A stretch of DNA of 56,987 bases from assembly GCA_905214525.1 (NCBI GenBank), contig CAJMMN010000015.1, positions 1 to 56,987 on the forward strand. The letters run 5' to 3'. Under the pieces are notes generated by a model. The model was given only the letters and a program-made list of their open reading frames with translations. It did not search any database and was not told where the DNA came from. This DNA comes from an uncultured bacterium. GTDB taxonomy: Bacteria > Actinomycetota > Coriobacteriia > Coriobacteriales > Coriobacteriaceae. Positions 1 to 9,082 of this stretch are shown piece by piece. Position 1 is the first letter of the stretch. Each line of letters starts with the position of its first letter. Position numbers and translations under genes: made by a program.

Positions 1-81
1 AGCTGCGGAAACGCGGGGTCCGTTCAGGCTGTTGCGTTGAGATTGAAAATCAACCTTACGGGTTTTCCTGGGACGGGGCTG

Positions 82-118
82 AATTGACTGATTTTGACTT
101 CGGCAAAATCAGTCAATT
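82..118. repeat. 15-bp perfect hairpin at the 3' end of thiN
   Basis: The arms at 82-96 and 104-118 (AATTGACTGATTTTG and its complement) are separated by a 7-base loop. The right arm overlaps the TAA stop of the minus-strand thiN gene. There is no clear T-run on either side, so it is either a weak terminator or one of the palindromic intergenic elements common in this window. The first 81 bases hold no gene that I can support. Confidence 0.6.
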
Positions 119-782
119 AACCCACCGTCCCGATAAAACCCTCACGTAACAAATACGCTATTGCAGTTCCTTGGTGGACGGTAATCTTTGCGGTTGACCT
201 GACTATGTTGCTGATGCCCGTGTCGGCCAACAGGCTCAGGGGACTGTGATCTAGTTCCCACTCTAGGCCGTGTTCGCTTACTACCGTTTCTGGGGCGATT
301 GCGATGATAGAGAAAGTTCTATCTTCGGCGTTCTCTATGGTCCAGGATTCGCCTTCGTGCAGAATGCGGGCCGTGGTCTCATCCTCAACGATCCAGACGG
401 GGGCATCATCGTAGCCTGCGAGCAGGCCCAGTACGGAAAGAGCCATATCAGGACGGCCGCCAGTGGCGCAGGTCGCAACCACTTCGACACCCGGCCAGCG
501 ACGGCGGACGGCATCGAGCGCCAGCGCCAGATCGGTATAGTCCTTGTATGGGTCGTGGCGTTCTACCTCAAAGGCTTCGGCGGCATCGACCAACGCACGA
601 CCCGCATCGCTCACCGTGTCGGCATCCCCCACATAAACGTCGCAGCCTAGCCCCGCGCTCAGCAGCGCATCGAGCCCGCGGTCCACGGCGACAACGTGGT
701 CGCACTCCCCTGCTAGCCTACGCAACAGATCCGCGCTCGCCACTACGGGCGAGCCGCAGACCACTAATACCTTGCAAGCCAC
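117..782 (-). CDS. thiN: thiamine pyrophosphokinase
   Basis: A 221-residue cytosolic enzyme that transfers pyrophosphate from ATP to thiamine to give thiamine pyrophosphate. The N-terminal half carries the family pattern VAVDRGLDALLSAGL followed by DVYVGDADTVS, and the Asp-rich DPYKDYTDLALAL segment matches the thiamine pyrophosphokinase catalytic domain. The C-terminal half is the beta-rich thiamine-binding domain. Length is normal for the family. The start codon is GTG at 782, nine bases after the stop of the upstream HAD gene, so the two probably share a transcript. The ribosome binding site is weak (GAGGG very close to the start, or AGGAA further upstream). Product is fairly certain from overall pattern; the exact start is less so. 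Confidence 0.85.
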   Translation of the reverse strand: MACKVLVVCGSPVVASADLLRRLAGECDHVVAVDRGLDALLSAGLGCDVYVGDADTVSDAGRALVDAAEAFEVERHDPYKDYTDLALALDAVRRRWPGVEVVATCATGGRPDMALSVLGLLAGYDDAPVWIVEDETTARILHEGESWTIENAEDRTFSIIAIAPETVVSEHGLEWELDHSPLSLLADTGISNIVRSTAKITVHQGTAIAYLLREGFIGTVG

Positions 783-791
783 AGCCCTCGC

Positions 792-1481
792 CTATTCCTC
801 AAACGAAAGCACGCGGGCCAGATCCAGCTCCTCGTAGCTGTCGATAAAGATATCGCAGCTGGCGCGTACGTCGTCGCGCTTCATGCGGCCGTGCGGATCA
901 TAGATGCCCACGCGGTTAAAGCCGGCGGCGCCGGAGCTCTTAAGGCCAAAGACCGCATCCTCAAACACCCATGCGCGCTCAAACTGATGCCCATGGTGCT
1001 CCTCCAGACGGCGCAGCGCCAGCTCGTATACGTCGGGGAACTGTTTGGAGCGTCCTGCCTCACCCGTCGTGGTAACAAACTCCATGTACGCGTCGAGCCC
1101 GGCTCCCGCTAGCGCAGACTTAACCAGCTCGGCCGGCGTGGACGTGGCAACGCACATGGCAATACCGGCCTCCTTCGCCTGCTCCAAAAATGCAAGCAGA
1201 CCCTCGCGTGGCGGCACCTTAGAGTAGCCATCGATCAGAATGTCGCTCAGCTCGCGATACAGCTCCTCGCCATTTGCGCCAATGCCCCAGGTGTCGTGGT
1301 AGGCCTGGCACTCGTCCTCGAGCGACAAATGCTCAAACTGGGCAAAATCGTCGACCGTCACGTCAACTCCGTGGCGGTGCAATAACTCGGGCTGGGCATA
1401 GGCCCAAACGGGGGTGCTATTAACCAGCGTGCCGTCGCAATCGAAAATAAAAGCGACATTAGGAGCGGCGGTCTGGGACAT
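792..1481 (-). CDS. HAD-superfamily phosphatase (beta-phosphoglucomutase-like)
   Basis: A 229-residue haloacid dehalogenase-type hydrolase. Motif I is FDCDGTLVNS near residue 15 (nucleophile Asp and acid/base Asp), motif II is VATSTPAEL, the motif III lysine is in SKQFPD, and motif IV is VFEDAVFGL. An alpha-helical cap lies between motifs I and II, as in beta-phosphoglucomutase and phosphoglycolate phosphatases. I chose ATG 1481 because GAAAGG lies seven bases upstream; a longer reading from 1502 has no such site. The substrate cannot be read from sequence. It faces away from the glycogen genes, and LacI-type operator candidates lie in the shared upstream gap, so a role in sugar-phosphate metabolism is possible but only inferred. 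Confidence 0.8.
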   Translation of the reverse strand: MSQTAAPNVAFIFDCDGTLVNSTPVWAYAQPELLHRHGVDVTVDDFAQFEHLSLEDECQAYHDTWGIGANGEELYRELSDILIDGYSKVPPREGLLAFLEQAKEAGIAMCVATSTPAELVKSALAGAGLDAYMEFVTTTGEAGRSKQFPDVYELALRRLEEHHGHQFERAWVFEDAVFGLKSSGAAGFNRVGIYDPHGRMKRDDVRASCDIFIDSYEELDLARVLSFEE

Positions 1482-1516
1482 AAATGTACCTTTCGATGTC
1501 AAATGGTAAACAACCT

Positions 1517-1534
1517 GCTAAAAACGTTTTACCA
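1517..1534. promoter_or_regulatory. LacI-type operator candidate 1
   Basis: On the minus strand this reads TGGTAAAACGTTTTTAGC, a near-palindrome with a central CG, which is the form of many LacI/GalR-family sites. The same TGGTAAAACG[T/A]TTTT core recurs at 11669-11686 upstream of the amylase-glucanotransferase gene. No regulator gene is visible in the window, so the binding protein is unknown. Confidence 0.45.
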
Positions 1535-1565
1535 AACGTCAAACCAACAATCAAAAAACCCTTAT

Positions 1566-1591
1566 TGGTAAAACTGTCAAGAGTTTTACCA
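1566..1591. promoter_or_regulatory. LacI-type half-site pair
   Basis: Perfect 9-base arms, TGGTAAAAC at 1566-1574 and GTTTTACCA at 1583-1591, are separated by 8 bases. The half-site equals that of the site at 1517-1534. The spacer makes this wider than a classical LacI operator, so it may be two half-sites or a hairpin. Confidence 0.4.
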
Positions 1592-1812
1592 CGGCAATTC
1601 TGCCAGTGGTCTAAACATGGCGCTTACCGATTAAACGCCGCCCTAAAACCACTTTCCTTCATAAAAGTAACGTACAGGTGTTATCGTAGTTTCTGCCGAA
1701 AGTTCCACCGAGCACGCGAGGTGGAACGAATCATAGAACTATCGCCGTCCCTTCGATTCGTGCAGCCTTGGACCTTTCGCATCTAGTCACCAAGGCAACA
1801 CGCTGCCGCGTC

Positions 1813-4086
1813 ATGATGGGATCAAACGTGAGCGATACAAAGCTAAAGCCAACGGCTAAAAAGCCCGCAACCCGTAAAGCCGCCCCGCACGCACCGGAGC
1901 TCACCAAGGACGATGTCTATCTATTTGGCATCGGCACGTGGGAGCGCAGCTGGGAAAAGATGGGCGCGCACCCCGACACGCAGAACCGTACGCGCGGCTG
2001 GCGCTTTTGCGTTTGGGCGCCCGATGTAAAGAGCGTGCATGTCATTGGCGAATTTAACGACTGGGATGAAGAAGCCAACCCGCTGGTGCCCGTGCATACG
2101 AGCGCTATTTGGGAAGGCTTTATTCCTGGCGCAGAACAAGGCCAGCTCTATAAATATTTAATCGAGACCAACGAGGGCGAAAAACTGTACAAGGCCGATC
2201 CGTACGCCTTCAAGGCCGAGTGCCCTCCGGGTACCGCTAGCGTGCTGTGGACCCTCGATGGCTACAAATGGAACGACGCCGCATGGCTCAAGCGCCGCGC
2301 CGGCCACAACCACATGTCGCAGCCCCTTAACATCTACGAGGTGCATATTGGCTCGTGGAAGCGCCACGGCGACGCGCCGCAGGGCGAGCCGGACGAGTAT
2401 GGCAACTATCCCGGCCCCATGGATCCCTTCCCCGCGCAGCGCGGCGAGTTTTACACCTACGACGACCTGTCGGTGGAGCTCGTGGACTACGTGCGCGACA
2501 TGGGCTATACGCATATCGAGGTCATGCCGCTCATGGAGCATCCCTTCGATGGCTCCTGGGGCTACCAGACGACCGGCTATTATGCCGCCACTTCGCGCTA
2601 TGGCGACCCGCAGCAACTCATGCACTTTATCGATGCATGCCACGAGGCAGGCATCGGCGTGATCATGGACTGGGTGCCCGGCGGTTTTTGCGCCGACTCC
2701 CACGGTCTTGCCACCTTTAACGGCCACATGCTGTTTGAGCACGAGATTCACCCCAACTGGGGCACGCACAAGTTTGACTTCGCCCGCGGCGAGGTCCGCT
2801 CCTTTCTGGTCTCCAACGTGCTGTACTGGCTCGAGAACTTCCACGTTGACGGCATCCGCATGGATGGCGTGTCCAGCATGCTGTACCTCAACTTTGGCAT
2901 CGACGATCCGGGCCAAAAGAAGTTCAACAAGTACGGAACCGAGGAGGACCTAGATGCCAGCGCGTTTATCCGCCAGGTCAACTGCGCCGTGGAGGCCCAC
3001 TTCCCTGACGTGATGATGATGGCCGAGGAGTCCACCGCGTGGCCGCTCGTGACCTACCCGCCGCAGGACGGCGGTCTGGGCTTCCACTACAAGTGGGACA
3101 TGGGCTGGATGAACGATACCCTGCACTACATGCAGACCGATTTTCCGTGGCGCCCCGGCAACCACGGGCTGCTCACGTTCTCCATCATGTACGCCTTTAC
3201 CGAGAACTTTATTTGCCCGCTGAGCCACGATGAGGTCGTGCACGGCAAGTGCTCGCTGATCGGCCGCATGCCGGGCGACTGGTGGCGCCAGTTTGCCGGC
3301 CTGCGCACGCTCGCCTTCTACCAGATGACGCACCCCGGTGCCAAGCTCAACTTTATGGGCAACGAGATCGGCCAGTTTATTGAGTGGCGCTATTACGAGT
3401 CCATCCAGTGGTTCCTGACCGAGGAGTACGAGACCCACCGTCATCATCAGGCGTTTATCAAGGCGCTCAACCACCTGTACACCGCCGAGCCCGCCCTGTA
3501 CGAGCGCGGCTACACCGACGACGGCTTTACCTGGATCGATGCGGATAACTCCAAGCAGTCCATCGTGAGCTTTGTGCGTCAGGGCGAGGACGTCGATGAC
3601 GACCTGGTGATCCTGATTAACTTTGACCCGGCGAGCTATGAGAGCTTCCGCGTGGGCGTGCCGCGCGAGGGTGACTGGGAGGTCATCTTCGATTCTGACC
3701 GTCCTGAGTTTGGCGGCAGCGGCTATGCCGGCAAGGAGCCCTACACCTGCTCGAGCGAGCCCTATCCCTGGAACGGGCAGATGGACTCCATTGAGATTAA
3801 GGTACCCGGTCTGGCAGGTGTGGTGCTTAAGCGCCGCGGTCCCAGCAGCTATAAGCCGCCCGTGGTCGAGGAGCCGAAGAAGGCTACGCGTAAGCGCACG
3901 TCCTCGGTGAAGCCCAAGACTGCTGCGGTCAAGAAGGCACCGGCTAAGGCGAAGACTACGACGACCAAGGCGAAGGCTGCCGCGAAGCCCGCCGCCAAGG
4001 CCACTACGGCCAAGAAACCGGCTGCCAAAAAGGCCGCTACCAAGACCAAGTCTGCTTCTGTTAAGCCGTCTGCCAAGGATGCGTAA
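1813..4086 (+). CDS. glgB: 1,4-alpha-glucan branching enzyme with H1-like tail
   Basis: Forms alpha-1,6 branches in glycogen. An N-terminal CBM48 module (FCVWAPDVKSVHVIGEFNDWD) precedes a GH13 catalytic domain with nucleophile Asp near residue 351 (GIRMDGV), acid/base Glu near 405 (MMAEES) and transition-state Asp near 473 (LSHDEVVHGK). The core ends near residue 675. The last 70 or so residues are almost only Lys, Ala, Thr, Pro and Ser, like bacterial histone H1-type tails, and are not part of normal GlgB. The start is uncertain: ATG at 1813 or 1816, or GTG at 1828 preceded by GGGAT; nothing supports the more upstream ATG at 1768. First gene of a plus-strand glycogen cluster and about 95 bases before glgP. 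Confidence 0.93.
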   Translation: MMGSNVSDTKLKPTAKKPATRKAAPHAPELTKDDVYLFGIGTWERSWEKMGAHPDTQNRTRGWRFCVWAPDVKSVHVIGEFNDWDEEANPLVPVHTSAIWEGFIPGAEQGQLYKYLIETNEGEKLYKADPYAFKAECPPGTASVLWTLDGYKWNDAAWLKRRAGHNHMSQPLNIYEVHIGSWKRHGDAPQGEPDEYGNYPGPMDPFPAQRGEFYTYDDLSVELVDYVRDMGYTHIEVMPLMEHPFDGSWGYQTTGYYAATSRYGDPQQLMHFIDACHEAGIGVIMDWVPGGFCADSHGLATFNGHMLFEHEIHPNWGTHKFDFARGEVRSFLVSNVLYWLENFHVDGIRMDGVSSMLYLNFGIDDPGQKKFNKYGTEEDLDASAFIRQVNCAVEAHFPDVMMMAEESTAWPLVTYPPQDGGLGFHYKWDMGWMNDTLHYMQTDFPWRPGNHGLLTFSIMYAFTENFICPLSHDEVVHGKCSLIGRMPGDWWRQFAGLRTLAFYQMTHPGAKLNFMGNEIGQFIEWRYYESIQWFLTEEYETHRHHQAFIKALNHLYTAEPALYERGYTDDGFTWIDADNSKQSIVSFVRQGEDVDDDLVILINFDPASYESFRVGVPREGDWEVIFDSDRPEFGGSGYAGKEPYTCSSEPYPWNGQMDSIEIKVPGLAGVVLKRRGPSSYKPPVVEEPKKATRKRTSSVKPKTAAVKKAPAKAKTTTTKAKAAAKPAAKATTAKKPAAKKAATKTKSASVKPSAKDA

Positions 4087-4180
4087 CAAAACCGTTACAG
4101 CTGTAATTACCCGCCCCGACGAGGCGTAGGATACAAGTCATAACCGTTCCGGGAGAAACATCCCCGGGGGAAAGGAACGT

Positions 4181-6607
4181 ATGAATAAGATCTTCGACAA
4201 CAAGCAGGAGTTTACCGAGCTCTATCGCGATGCCGTCATGAGCATCAGCGGCAAGAGCGTCGAGGCCGCCAGCGACCTCGACCGCTTTAACGCCCTGGCC
4301 AAGCTCGTGGCCGAGAAGGCCCGCACCGTTGCCACCAAGAGTGACGCCCGTGTGACCGCCGAGGGCAAGAAGCGCGTGTACTACTTCTCGATCGAGTTTT
4401 TGATCGGCCGACTGCTCGACAACTACCTGCTCAACTTTGGCGTGCGCGACATGGTCGCCGAGGCGCTCGACGACATGGGCTTTGACCTGTCCGTCATCGA
4501 GAACCAGGAGCCCGATCCGGCCCTGGGCAACGGTGGCCTGGGTCGTCTGGCCGCGTGCTTCTTGGATTCCATGGCAGCCGAGGGCATTGCCGGCTACGGC
4601 AACGGCATGCGCTACCGCTACGGCCTGTTTAAGCAGGAGATCGTCAGCGGCAGCCAGGTCGAGGCCACCGACGAGTGGCTCACCCACGGCTATCCTTGGG
4701 AAGTCCGTCGTCAGGACAAGGCCGTGACCATTAAGTTTGGCGGCCGCGTCGAGGGCTTTGAGGAGAACGGCCGCACGTTCTACCGCACGGTAGACACGCA
4801 GGACATCCTGGCCGTCCCTTATGACATCCCCGTCGTGGGCTATGCCGGCGAAACCGTCAACAAGCTGCGCGTCTGGGCCGCCGAGCCGGTCGAGGAGCAC
4901 TTTGATCTGGAGGCCTTCAACCGCGGCGACTATGCCCAGGCCGATGCCGAGCGCGCTGAGGCCGAGGCCATCAGCGCCATCCTCTACCCCAACGACGCCG
5001 GCGAGCACGGCCGTCTGCTGCGCCTGAAGCAGGAGTACCTGTTTGTTTCGGCCGGTATCTACAGCCTGCTCGACACCTTTGAGAAGGAGCACGGCGCGAA
5101 CTGGGAGCTGCTGCCGCAGTTTGTAGCCATCCACACCAACGATACCCACCCCGCCATGTGCGGCCCCGAGCTCATGCGTATCCTCATCGACGAGAAGAAG
5201 CTCGAGTGGGATGACGCCTGGAACATCGTGACGCAGGTCGTGAGCTACACCAACCACACCATCCTGCCCGAGGCCCTGGAGAAGTGGCCAATCGGCACGT
5301 TCTCCAAGCTCCTCCCCCGCGTGTACCAGATCATCGACGAGATCAGCCGTCGTTGGCACGAGTCTTTCGACACCACGCAGGAGGGCTGGCAGGAGCGTCT
5401 GCGCCAGACCGCCATCCTGTGGGACGGCGAGATTCGCATGGCCAACCTGTCTGTGATCTGCAGCCACAGCGTCAACGGCGTGGCCAAGATCCATTCCGAC
5501 ATCATCAAGAACATCGTGCTCAAGGACTTCTATGCCCTGACGCCCGAGAAGTTCAACAACAAGACCAACGGCATCTCGCACCGTCGCTTCTTTGCCGAGG
5601 CCAACCCCACCTACGCCAGGCTCGTGACCGAGGCCATTGGCGATGGCTGGCTCAAAGACGCCTTTGAGCTTGAGAAACTCAGGGAGTTTAAGGACGACAC
5701 CGAGTTCCTGAAGGCCGTGGGTGCCTCCAAGCGCGCCAACAAGGAGCGTCTGGCCGCCTACGTCAAGGCCGAGACCGGTCTGGTTATCGACCCCAACACC
5801 GTCTTCGATGTCCAGGTAAAGCGCTTCCACGCCTATAAGCGCCAGCTCATGAACATCATGAAGGTGATGGACATCTACAACCGTCGCATCGCCGATCCTA
5901 ACTTCCACGTGACGCCGACGACCTTCATCTTTAGCGGCAAGGCTGCCTCGAGCTACACCTTTGCCAAGGAGACCATCCGCCTCATTAACTCCGTGGCCGA
6001 CGTCATCAACAACGATGCCCGCGTCAACGAGGTCATGAAGGTCTGCTTTATCCCCAACTTCCGTGTGAGCAACGCTCAGCTCATCTACCCGGCCGCCGAG
6101 ATCTCGGAGCAGATCTCCACGGCCGGCAAGGAGGCCTCGGGCACGTCCAACATGAAGCTCATGATGAACGGCGCCATTACGCTGGGCACCCTCGACGGCG
6201 CCAACATCGAGATCGCCGACCTGGCCGGCCGCGAGAACGAGGCCATCTTTGGCCTGACCGCTCCCGAGGTCGAGCAGCTCTGGGCATCCAACAGCTACTT
6301 TGCGTGGGATACCCTCAACGGCGACCGCGAGCGTCTGGGCCGCGTGATGGACGAGCTCAAGGACAACACGTTTGCGGGTCTTTCGGGCAACTTCGAGAGC
6401 ATCTACAACGAGCTCATGAACAACAACGACCCCGACCTGGTCATGGCTGACTTCCGTAGCTACGTGGATGCATGGGAGAACCTCACGGGCAGCTACGGCG
6501 ACCAGGAGACCTGGAACCGCAAGGCCCTGCTCAACACCGCCTCGAGTGGCTGGTTCTCGTCCGACCGCACCATTCGCGAGTATCGCGACGAGATCTGGCA
6601 CGCATAA
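4181..6607 (+). CDS. glgP: glycogen/maltodextrin phosphorylase
   Basis: An 808-residue PLP-dependent GT35 enzyme that releases glucose-1-phosphate from the non-reducing ends of alpha-1,4-glucans. Typical blocks are present along the full length: ALGNGGLGRLAACFLDS, the HTNDTHPA region, NKTNGISHRRFF, FDVQVKRFHAYKRQLMN, and the PLP site SGTSNMKLMMNG with the Schiff-base lysine at about residue 659. Length is normal. GGGGGAAAGGAA lies just before ATG 4181, a strong ribosome binding site. Its place between glgB and glgC means breakdown and synthesis enzymes are encoded together, which suggests coordinated glycogen turnover. Confidence 0.97.
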   Translation: MNKIFDNKQEFTELYRDAVMSISGKSVEAASDLDRFNALAKLVAEKARTVATKSDARVTAEGKKRVYYFSIEFLIGRLLDNYLLNFGVRDMVAEALDDMGFDLSVIENQEPDPALGNGGLGRLAACFLDSMAAEGIAGYGNGMRYRYGLFKQEIVSGSQVEATDEWLTHGYPWEVRRQDKAVTIKFGGRVEGFEENGRTFYRTVDTQDILAVPYDIPVVGYAGETVNKLRVWAAEPVEEHFDLEAFNRGDYAQADAERAEAEAISAILYPNDAGEHGRLLRLKQEYLFVSAGIYSLLDTFEKEHGANWELLPQFVAIHTNDTHPAMCGPELMRILIDEKKLEWDDAWNIVTQVVSYTNHTILPEALEKWPIGTFSKLLPRVYQIIDEISRRWHESFDTTQEGWQERLRQTAILWDGEIRMANLSVICSHSVNGVAKIHSDIIKNIVLKDFYALTPEKFNNKTNGISHRRFFAEANPTYARLVTEAIGDGWLKDAFELEKLREFKDDTEFLKAVGASKRANKERLAAYVKAETGLVIDPNTVFDVQVKRFHAYKRQLMNIMKVMDIYNRRIADPNFHVTPTTFIFSGKAASSYTFAKETIRLINSVADVINNDARVNEVMKVCFIPNFRVSNAQLIYPAAEISEQISTAGKEASGTSNMKLMMNGAITLGTLDGANIEIADLAGRENEAIFGLTAPEVEQLWASNSYFAWDTLNGDRERLGRVMDELKDNTFAGLSGNFESIYNELMNNNDPDLVMADFRSYVDAWENLTGSYGDQETWNRKALLNTASSGWFSSDRTIREYRDEIWHA

Positions 6608-6711
6608 AGCGCGCGAGCTCCCTTTGCCGCACGGCATTACTCGACGGGCGTGACAGTGCGCCGCGCCCGTCGCTAATGGGTTAGGAACATCGATGACAGA
6701 AGGAGAAATCG

Positions 6712-7860
6712 ATGAGTAAGAAAGAATGCATCGCGATGCTCCTCGCAGGAGGACAGGGCAGCCGATTGGGGGCACTCACCCAAAAGATCGCCAAGCCGGC
6801 GGTTAGCTTTGGTGGCAAGTTCCGCATTATCGACTTTTCGCTGTCCAACTGCTCCAACTCGGGCATCGACACGGTGGGCGTTCTGACGCAGTACCGTCCC
6901 TACCTGCTGCATGCCTACGTGGGCTCCGGCGAGGCGTGGGATCTGGACAGCCGCGACGGCGGCGTGTCGATCCTGCCGCCGTACGAGACGCAGACCGGCG
7001 GCGCCTGGTATGCGGGCACGGCCGACGCCATTACGCAGAACCTCGACTACATCAAGGCCAACGACCCCAAGTACGTCCTGATTCTTTCGGGCGATCACCT
7101 GTATCGCATGGACTACCGCAAGATGCTCAAGACGCACATTGAGAACAACGCCGACCTCACGGTGAGCGTTATGCCCGTGCCGTGGGAGGAGGCCAGCCGC
7201 TTTGGCATCCTGACCACCGACCCCGAAGACGGCCGCATCACCAAGTTCACCGAGAAGCCCGAGAAGCCCGATTCGAACCTCGCGTCCATGGGCATCTACA
7301 TCTTCTCGGCCGACGTGCTGATCGAGGCGCTCGAGGAGGACGCTCTGGACCAGCGCTCGAGCCACGACTTTGGCAAGGACATCATCCCCAAGCTGCTCGG
7401 TGAGAACAAGCGCCTGTACAGCTACGAGTTCCACGGCTTTTGGAAGGACGTCGGCACTATCGCCAGCTTCCACGAGACCTCGATGGACCTGCTGGGCAAC
7501 AACCCCGAGTTCGATCTGTTCGACAAGAACTTCCCCATCATGTCCAACATCACCACGCGTCCGCCGCACTACATTGGCCCGGACGGCCGCCTGGACGACT
7601 GCCTGGTCTCCAACGGCTGCAAGATCTACGGCACCGCTCGCCACTCGATCCTTTCGACCGATGTCATCATCGAGGAGCGCGCCGTGGTCGAAGACTCTGT
7701 GCTGCTGCCGGGTGCGCACGTTAAGAGCGGCGCGCACATCTGCCGCGCTATTTTGGGCGAGAACTCCACGGTCGAAGAGGGCGTGAAGCTCGGCTCTGTC
7801 GATACCACCAAGGATACGGCCGTCGTTGGAAATGACGTCGTTATCGGGAAGGGGGAATGA
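6712..7860 (+). CDS. glgC: glucose-1-phosphate adenylyltransferase
   Basis: Makes ADP-glucose from glucose-1-phosphate and ATP, the committed step of glycogen synthesis. The 382-residue protein has the N-terminal nucleotidyltransferase motif LAGGQGSRLGALTQKIAKPAV, the substrate segments WYAGTADAI and FTEKPEKPDSNLASMGIY, and the left-handed beta-helix hexapeptide repeats in the C-terminal third. AGAAGGAGAAATCG precedes the ATG. It is followed after four bases by glgD, so the two are clearly one operon and probably form the hetero-oligomer known from Bacillus. Confidence 0.96.
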   Translation: MSKKECIAMLLAGGQGSRLGALTQKIAKPAVSFGGKFRIIDFSLSNCSNSGIDTVGVLTQYRPYLLHAYVGSGEAWDLDSRDGGVSILPPYETQTGGAWYAGTADAITQNLDYIKANDPKYVLILSGDHLYRMDYRKMLKTHIENNADLTVSVMPVPWEEASRFGILTTDPEDGRITKFTEKPEKPDSNLASMGIYIFSADVLIEALEEDALDQRSSHDFGKDIIPKLLGENKRLYSYEFHGFWKDVGTIASFHETSMDLLGNNPEFDLFDKNFPIMSNITTRPPHYIGPDGRLDDCLVSNGCKIYGTARHSILSTDVIIEERAVVEDSVLLPGAHVKSGAHICRAILGENSTVEEGVKLGSVDTTKDTAVVGNDVVIGKGE

Positions 7861-7864
7861 TCCG

Positions 7865-8992
7865 ATGATCAATCGCAAGGCCATCGGTTACATCACCGCT
7901 AACTACTCTTCGACCTACGGCAGCGTCCTGCTCAAGGACCGCCCCATCGCGTCCGTTCCGTTTTTGGGCCGCTACCGCCTGATCGACTTTCCGCTGTCTA
8001 ACATGATGAATGCCGGCATCAAGACCGTCGGCGTCGTCATGCCCGGCAACTACCGCTCGCTGATCGACCACGTGGGCTCGGGCAAGGACTGGGGCTTGGA
8101 CCGCAAGAAGGGCGGCCTGTTCATGGTGCCCGGCAACGCGTATGGCACCACCAAGGGCGGTATGCGCTTCCTGCTGCGCGACATCATCTCCAACAAGACG
8201 CTGTTCCAGCGCTCGGAGAAGCCCTACGTTGTGATGATGGGCACCAACATTATCTTTAACATGGACCTCAACACCATCATCGAGGCGCACGAGAACTCCG
8301 GCGCGCAGATGACCGTGGTGTACTGCAAGGCCACGCGCAATGTCGATGACGAGACCAAGCTCGAGATTAACGAGAATGGCCGCCTGACGGGCGTGAGCGC
8401 CGGCGTCGTGTACGGCGACAACGCGTCTATGGACTGCTGCATCGTCAACCGCGAAACGCTGCTCGAGATCATCGACCACTACCAGGCCGCCGACTATCTG
8501 GACCTGCTCGAGGCGCTCCAGGGCGACTTTGGCAACATCGACGTGTGCAGCTACGAGTACAAGGGCGAGGTCGTGGGCGTGTTTAGCGAGAGGTCGCTAT
8601 ATCGCCGTAGCATGGACCTGCTCGACCAGACCGTGGCCGACCAGCTCTTCGATCCCGAGCGCCCGATCCTGACCAAGGCTCACGACGTGCCGCCTTCGCG
8701 TTATGCGACCGGCAGCCACGCGTGCAACTCGATCATCTCGGCCGGCTGTATCATCAAGGGCACCGTGCGCAACTCGATCCTGTCGCGCGGCGTCGTGGTC
8801 GAGGAGGGCGCCTCGGTGACCAACTCGATCATCAACCAGAGCTGCATCATCAAGAGCGGCGCCCGCGTCGAGAATGCCATTCTGGACAAGAACAACGTGG
8901 TCCCCACCAACACCGAGCTTCGCGGCACGCCCGAGAACATCCTGGTGCTGGGCAAGGCTCCGTTAACTTCTGACACCACCATCGTACGTTAA
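7865..8992 (+). CDS. glgD: GlgD, non-catalytic partner of ADP-glucose pyrophosphorylase
   Basis: A 375-residue paralogue of GlgC. It keeps the fold (YRLIDFPLSNMMNAGIKTVGV and C-terminal hexapeptide repeats such as SIIKSGA/NAILDKN), but the phosphate-binding GGxGxRL loop is replaced by NYSSTYGSVLLKDRPIASVPF. This is the hallmark of GlgD, a regulatory rather than catalytic subunit in GlgCD complexes. The ATG at 7865 follows AGGGGGA at proper distance and lies four bases after the glgC stop; an upstream ATG at 7826 overlaps glgC and lacks a ribosome binding site. Confidence 0.92.
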   Translation: MINRKAIGYITANYSSTYGSVLLKDRPIASVPFLGRYRLIDFPLSNMMNAGIKTVGVVMPGNYRSLIDHVGSGKDWGLDRKKGGLFMVPGNAYGTTKGGMRFLLRDIISNKTLFQRSEKPYVVMMGTNIIFNMDLNTIIEAHENSGAQMTVVYCKATRNVDDETKLEINENGRLTGVSAGVVYGDNASMDCCIVNRETLLEIIDHYQAADYLDLLEALQGDFGNIDVCSYEYKGEVVGVFSERSLYRRSMDLLDQTVADQLFDPERPILTKAHDVPPSRYATGSHACNSIISAGCIIKGTVRNSILSRGVVVEEGASVTNSIINQSCIIKSGARVENAILDKNNVVPTNTELRGTPENILVLGKAPLTSDTTIVR

Positions 8993-9023
8993 CGTTGGCA
9001 CCGCAACATCGCTCGTAACATGT

Positions 9024-9059
9024 AGAATAGCCGCCCGGTTAGCGCCAGGCGGCTATTCT
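9024..9059 (+). repeat. 12-bp perfect hairpin before glgA
   Basis: Arms AGAATAGCCGCC (9024-9035) and its complement (9048-9059) enclose a 12-base loop, 23 bases before the glgA start. No T-run follows. It could be a partial terminator, an mRNA processing site, or a structure that affects glgA translation relative to glgD. Confidence 0.5.
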
Positions 9060-9082
9060 CGAATTGCAACATGGGAGACAAT

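Larger units (their letters stand above)
1482..1812. promoter_or_regulatory. divergent regulatory gap between HAD gene and glgB
   Basis: About 330 bases of lower GC without a credible gene. It contains two operator-like sites (1517-1534 and 1566-1591, listed separately). I found no confident -35/-10 pair by eye. The short open frames here lack ribosome binding sites and recognisable protein features. Confidence 0.5.

Noticed and set aside
1484..1786. 100-codon frame in the gap before glgB
   Set aside because: Covers the operator-like repeats and has no ribosome binding site or protein features.
4061..6775. 904-codon open frame antisense to glgP
   Set aside because: It mirrors the codon pattern of glgP, has no recognisable domain and starts without a ribosome binding site; typical of high-GC antisense frames.
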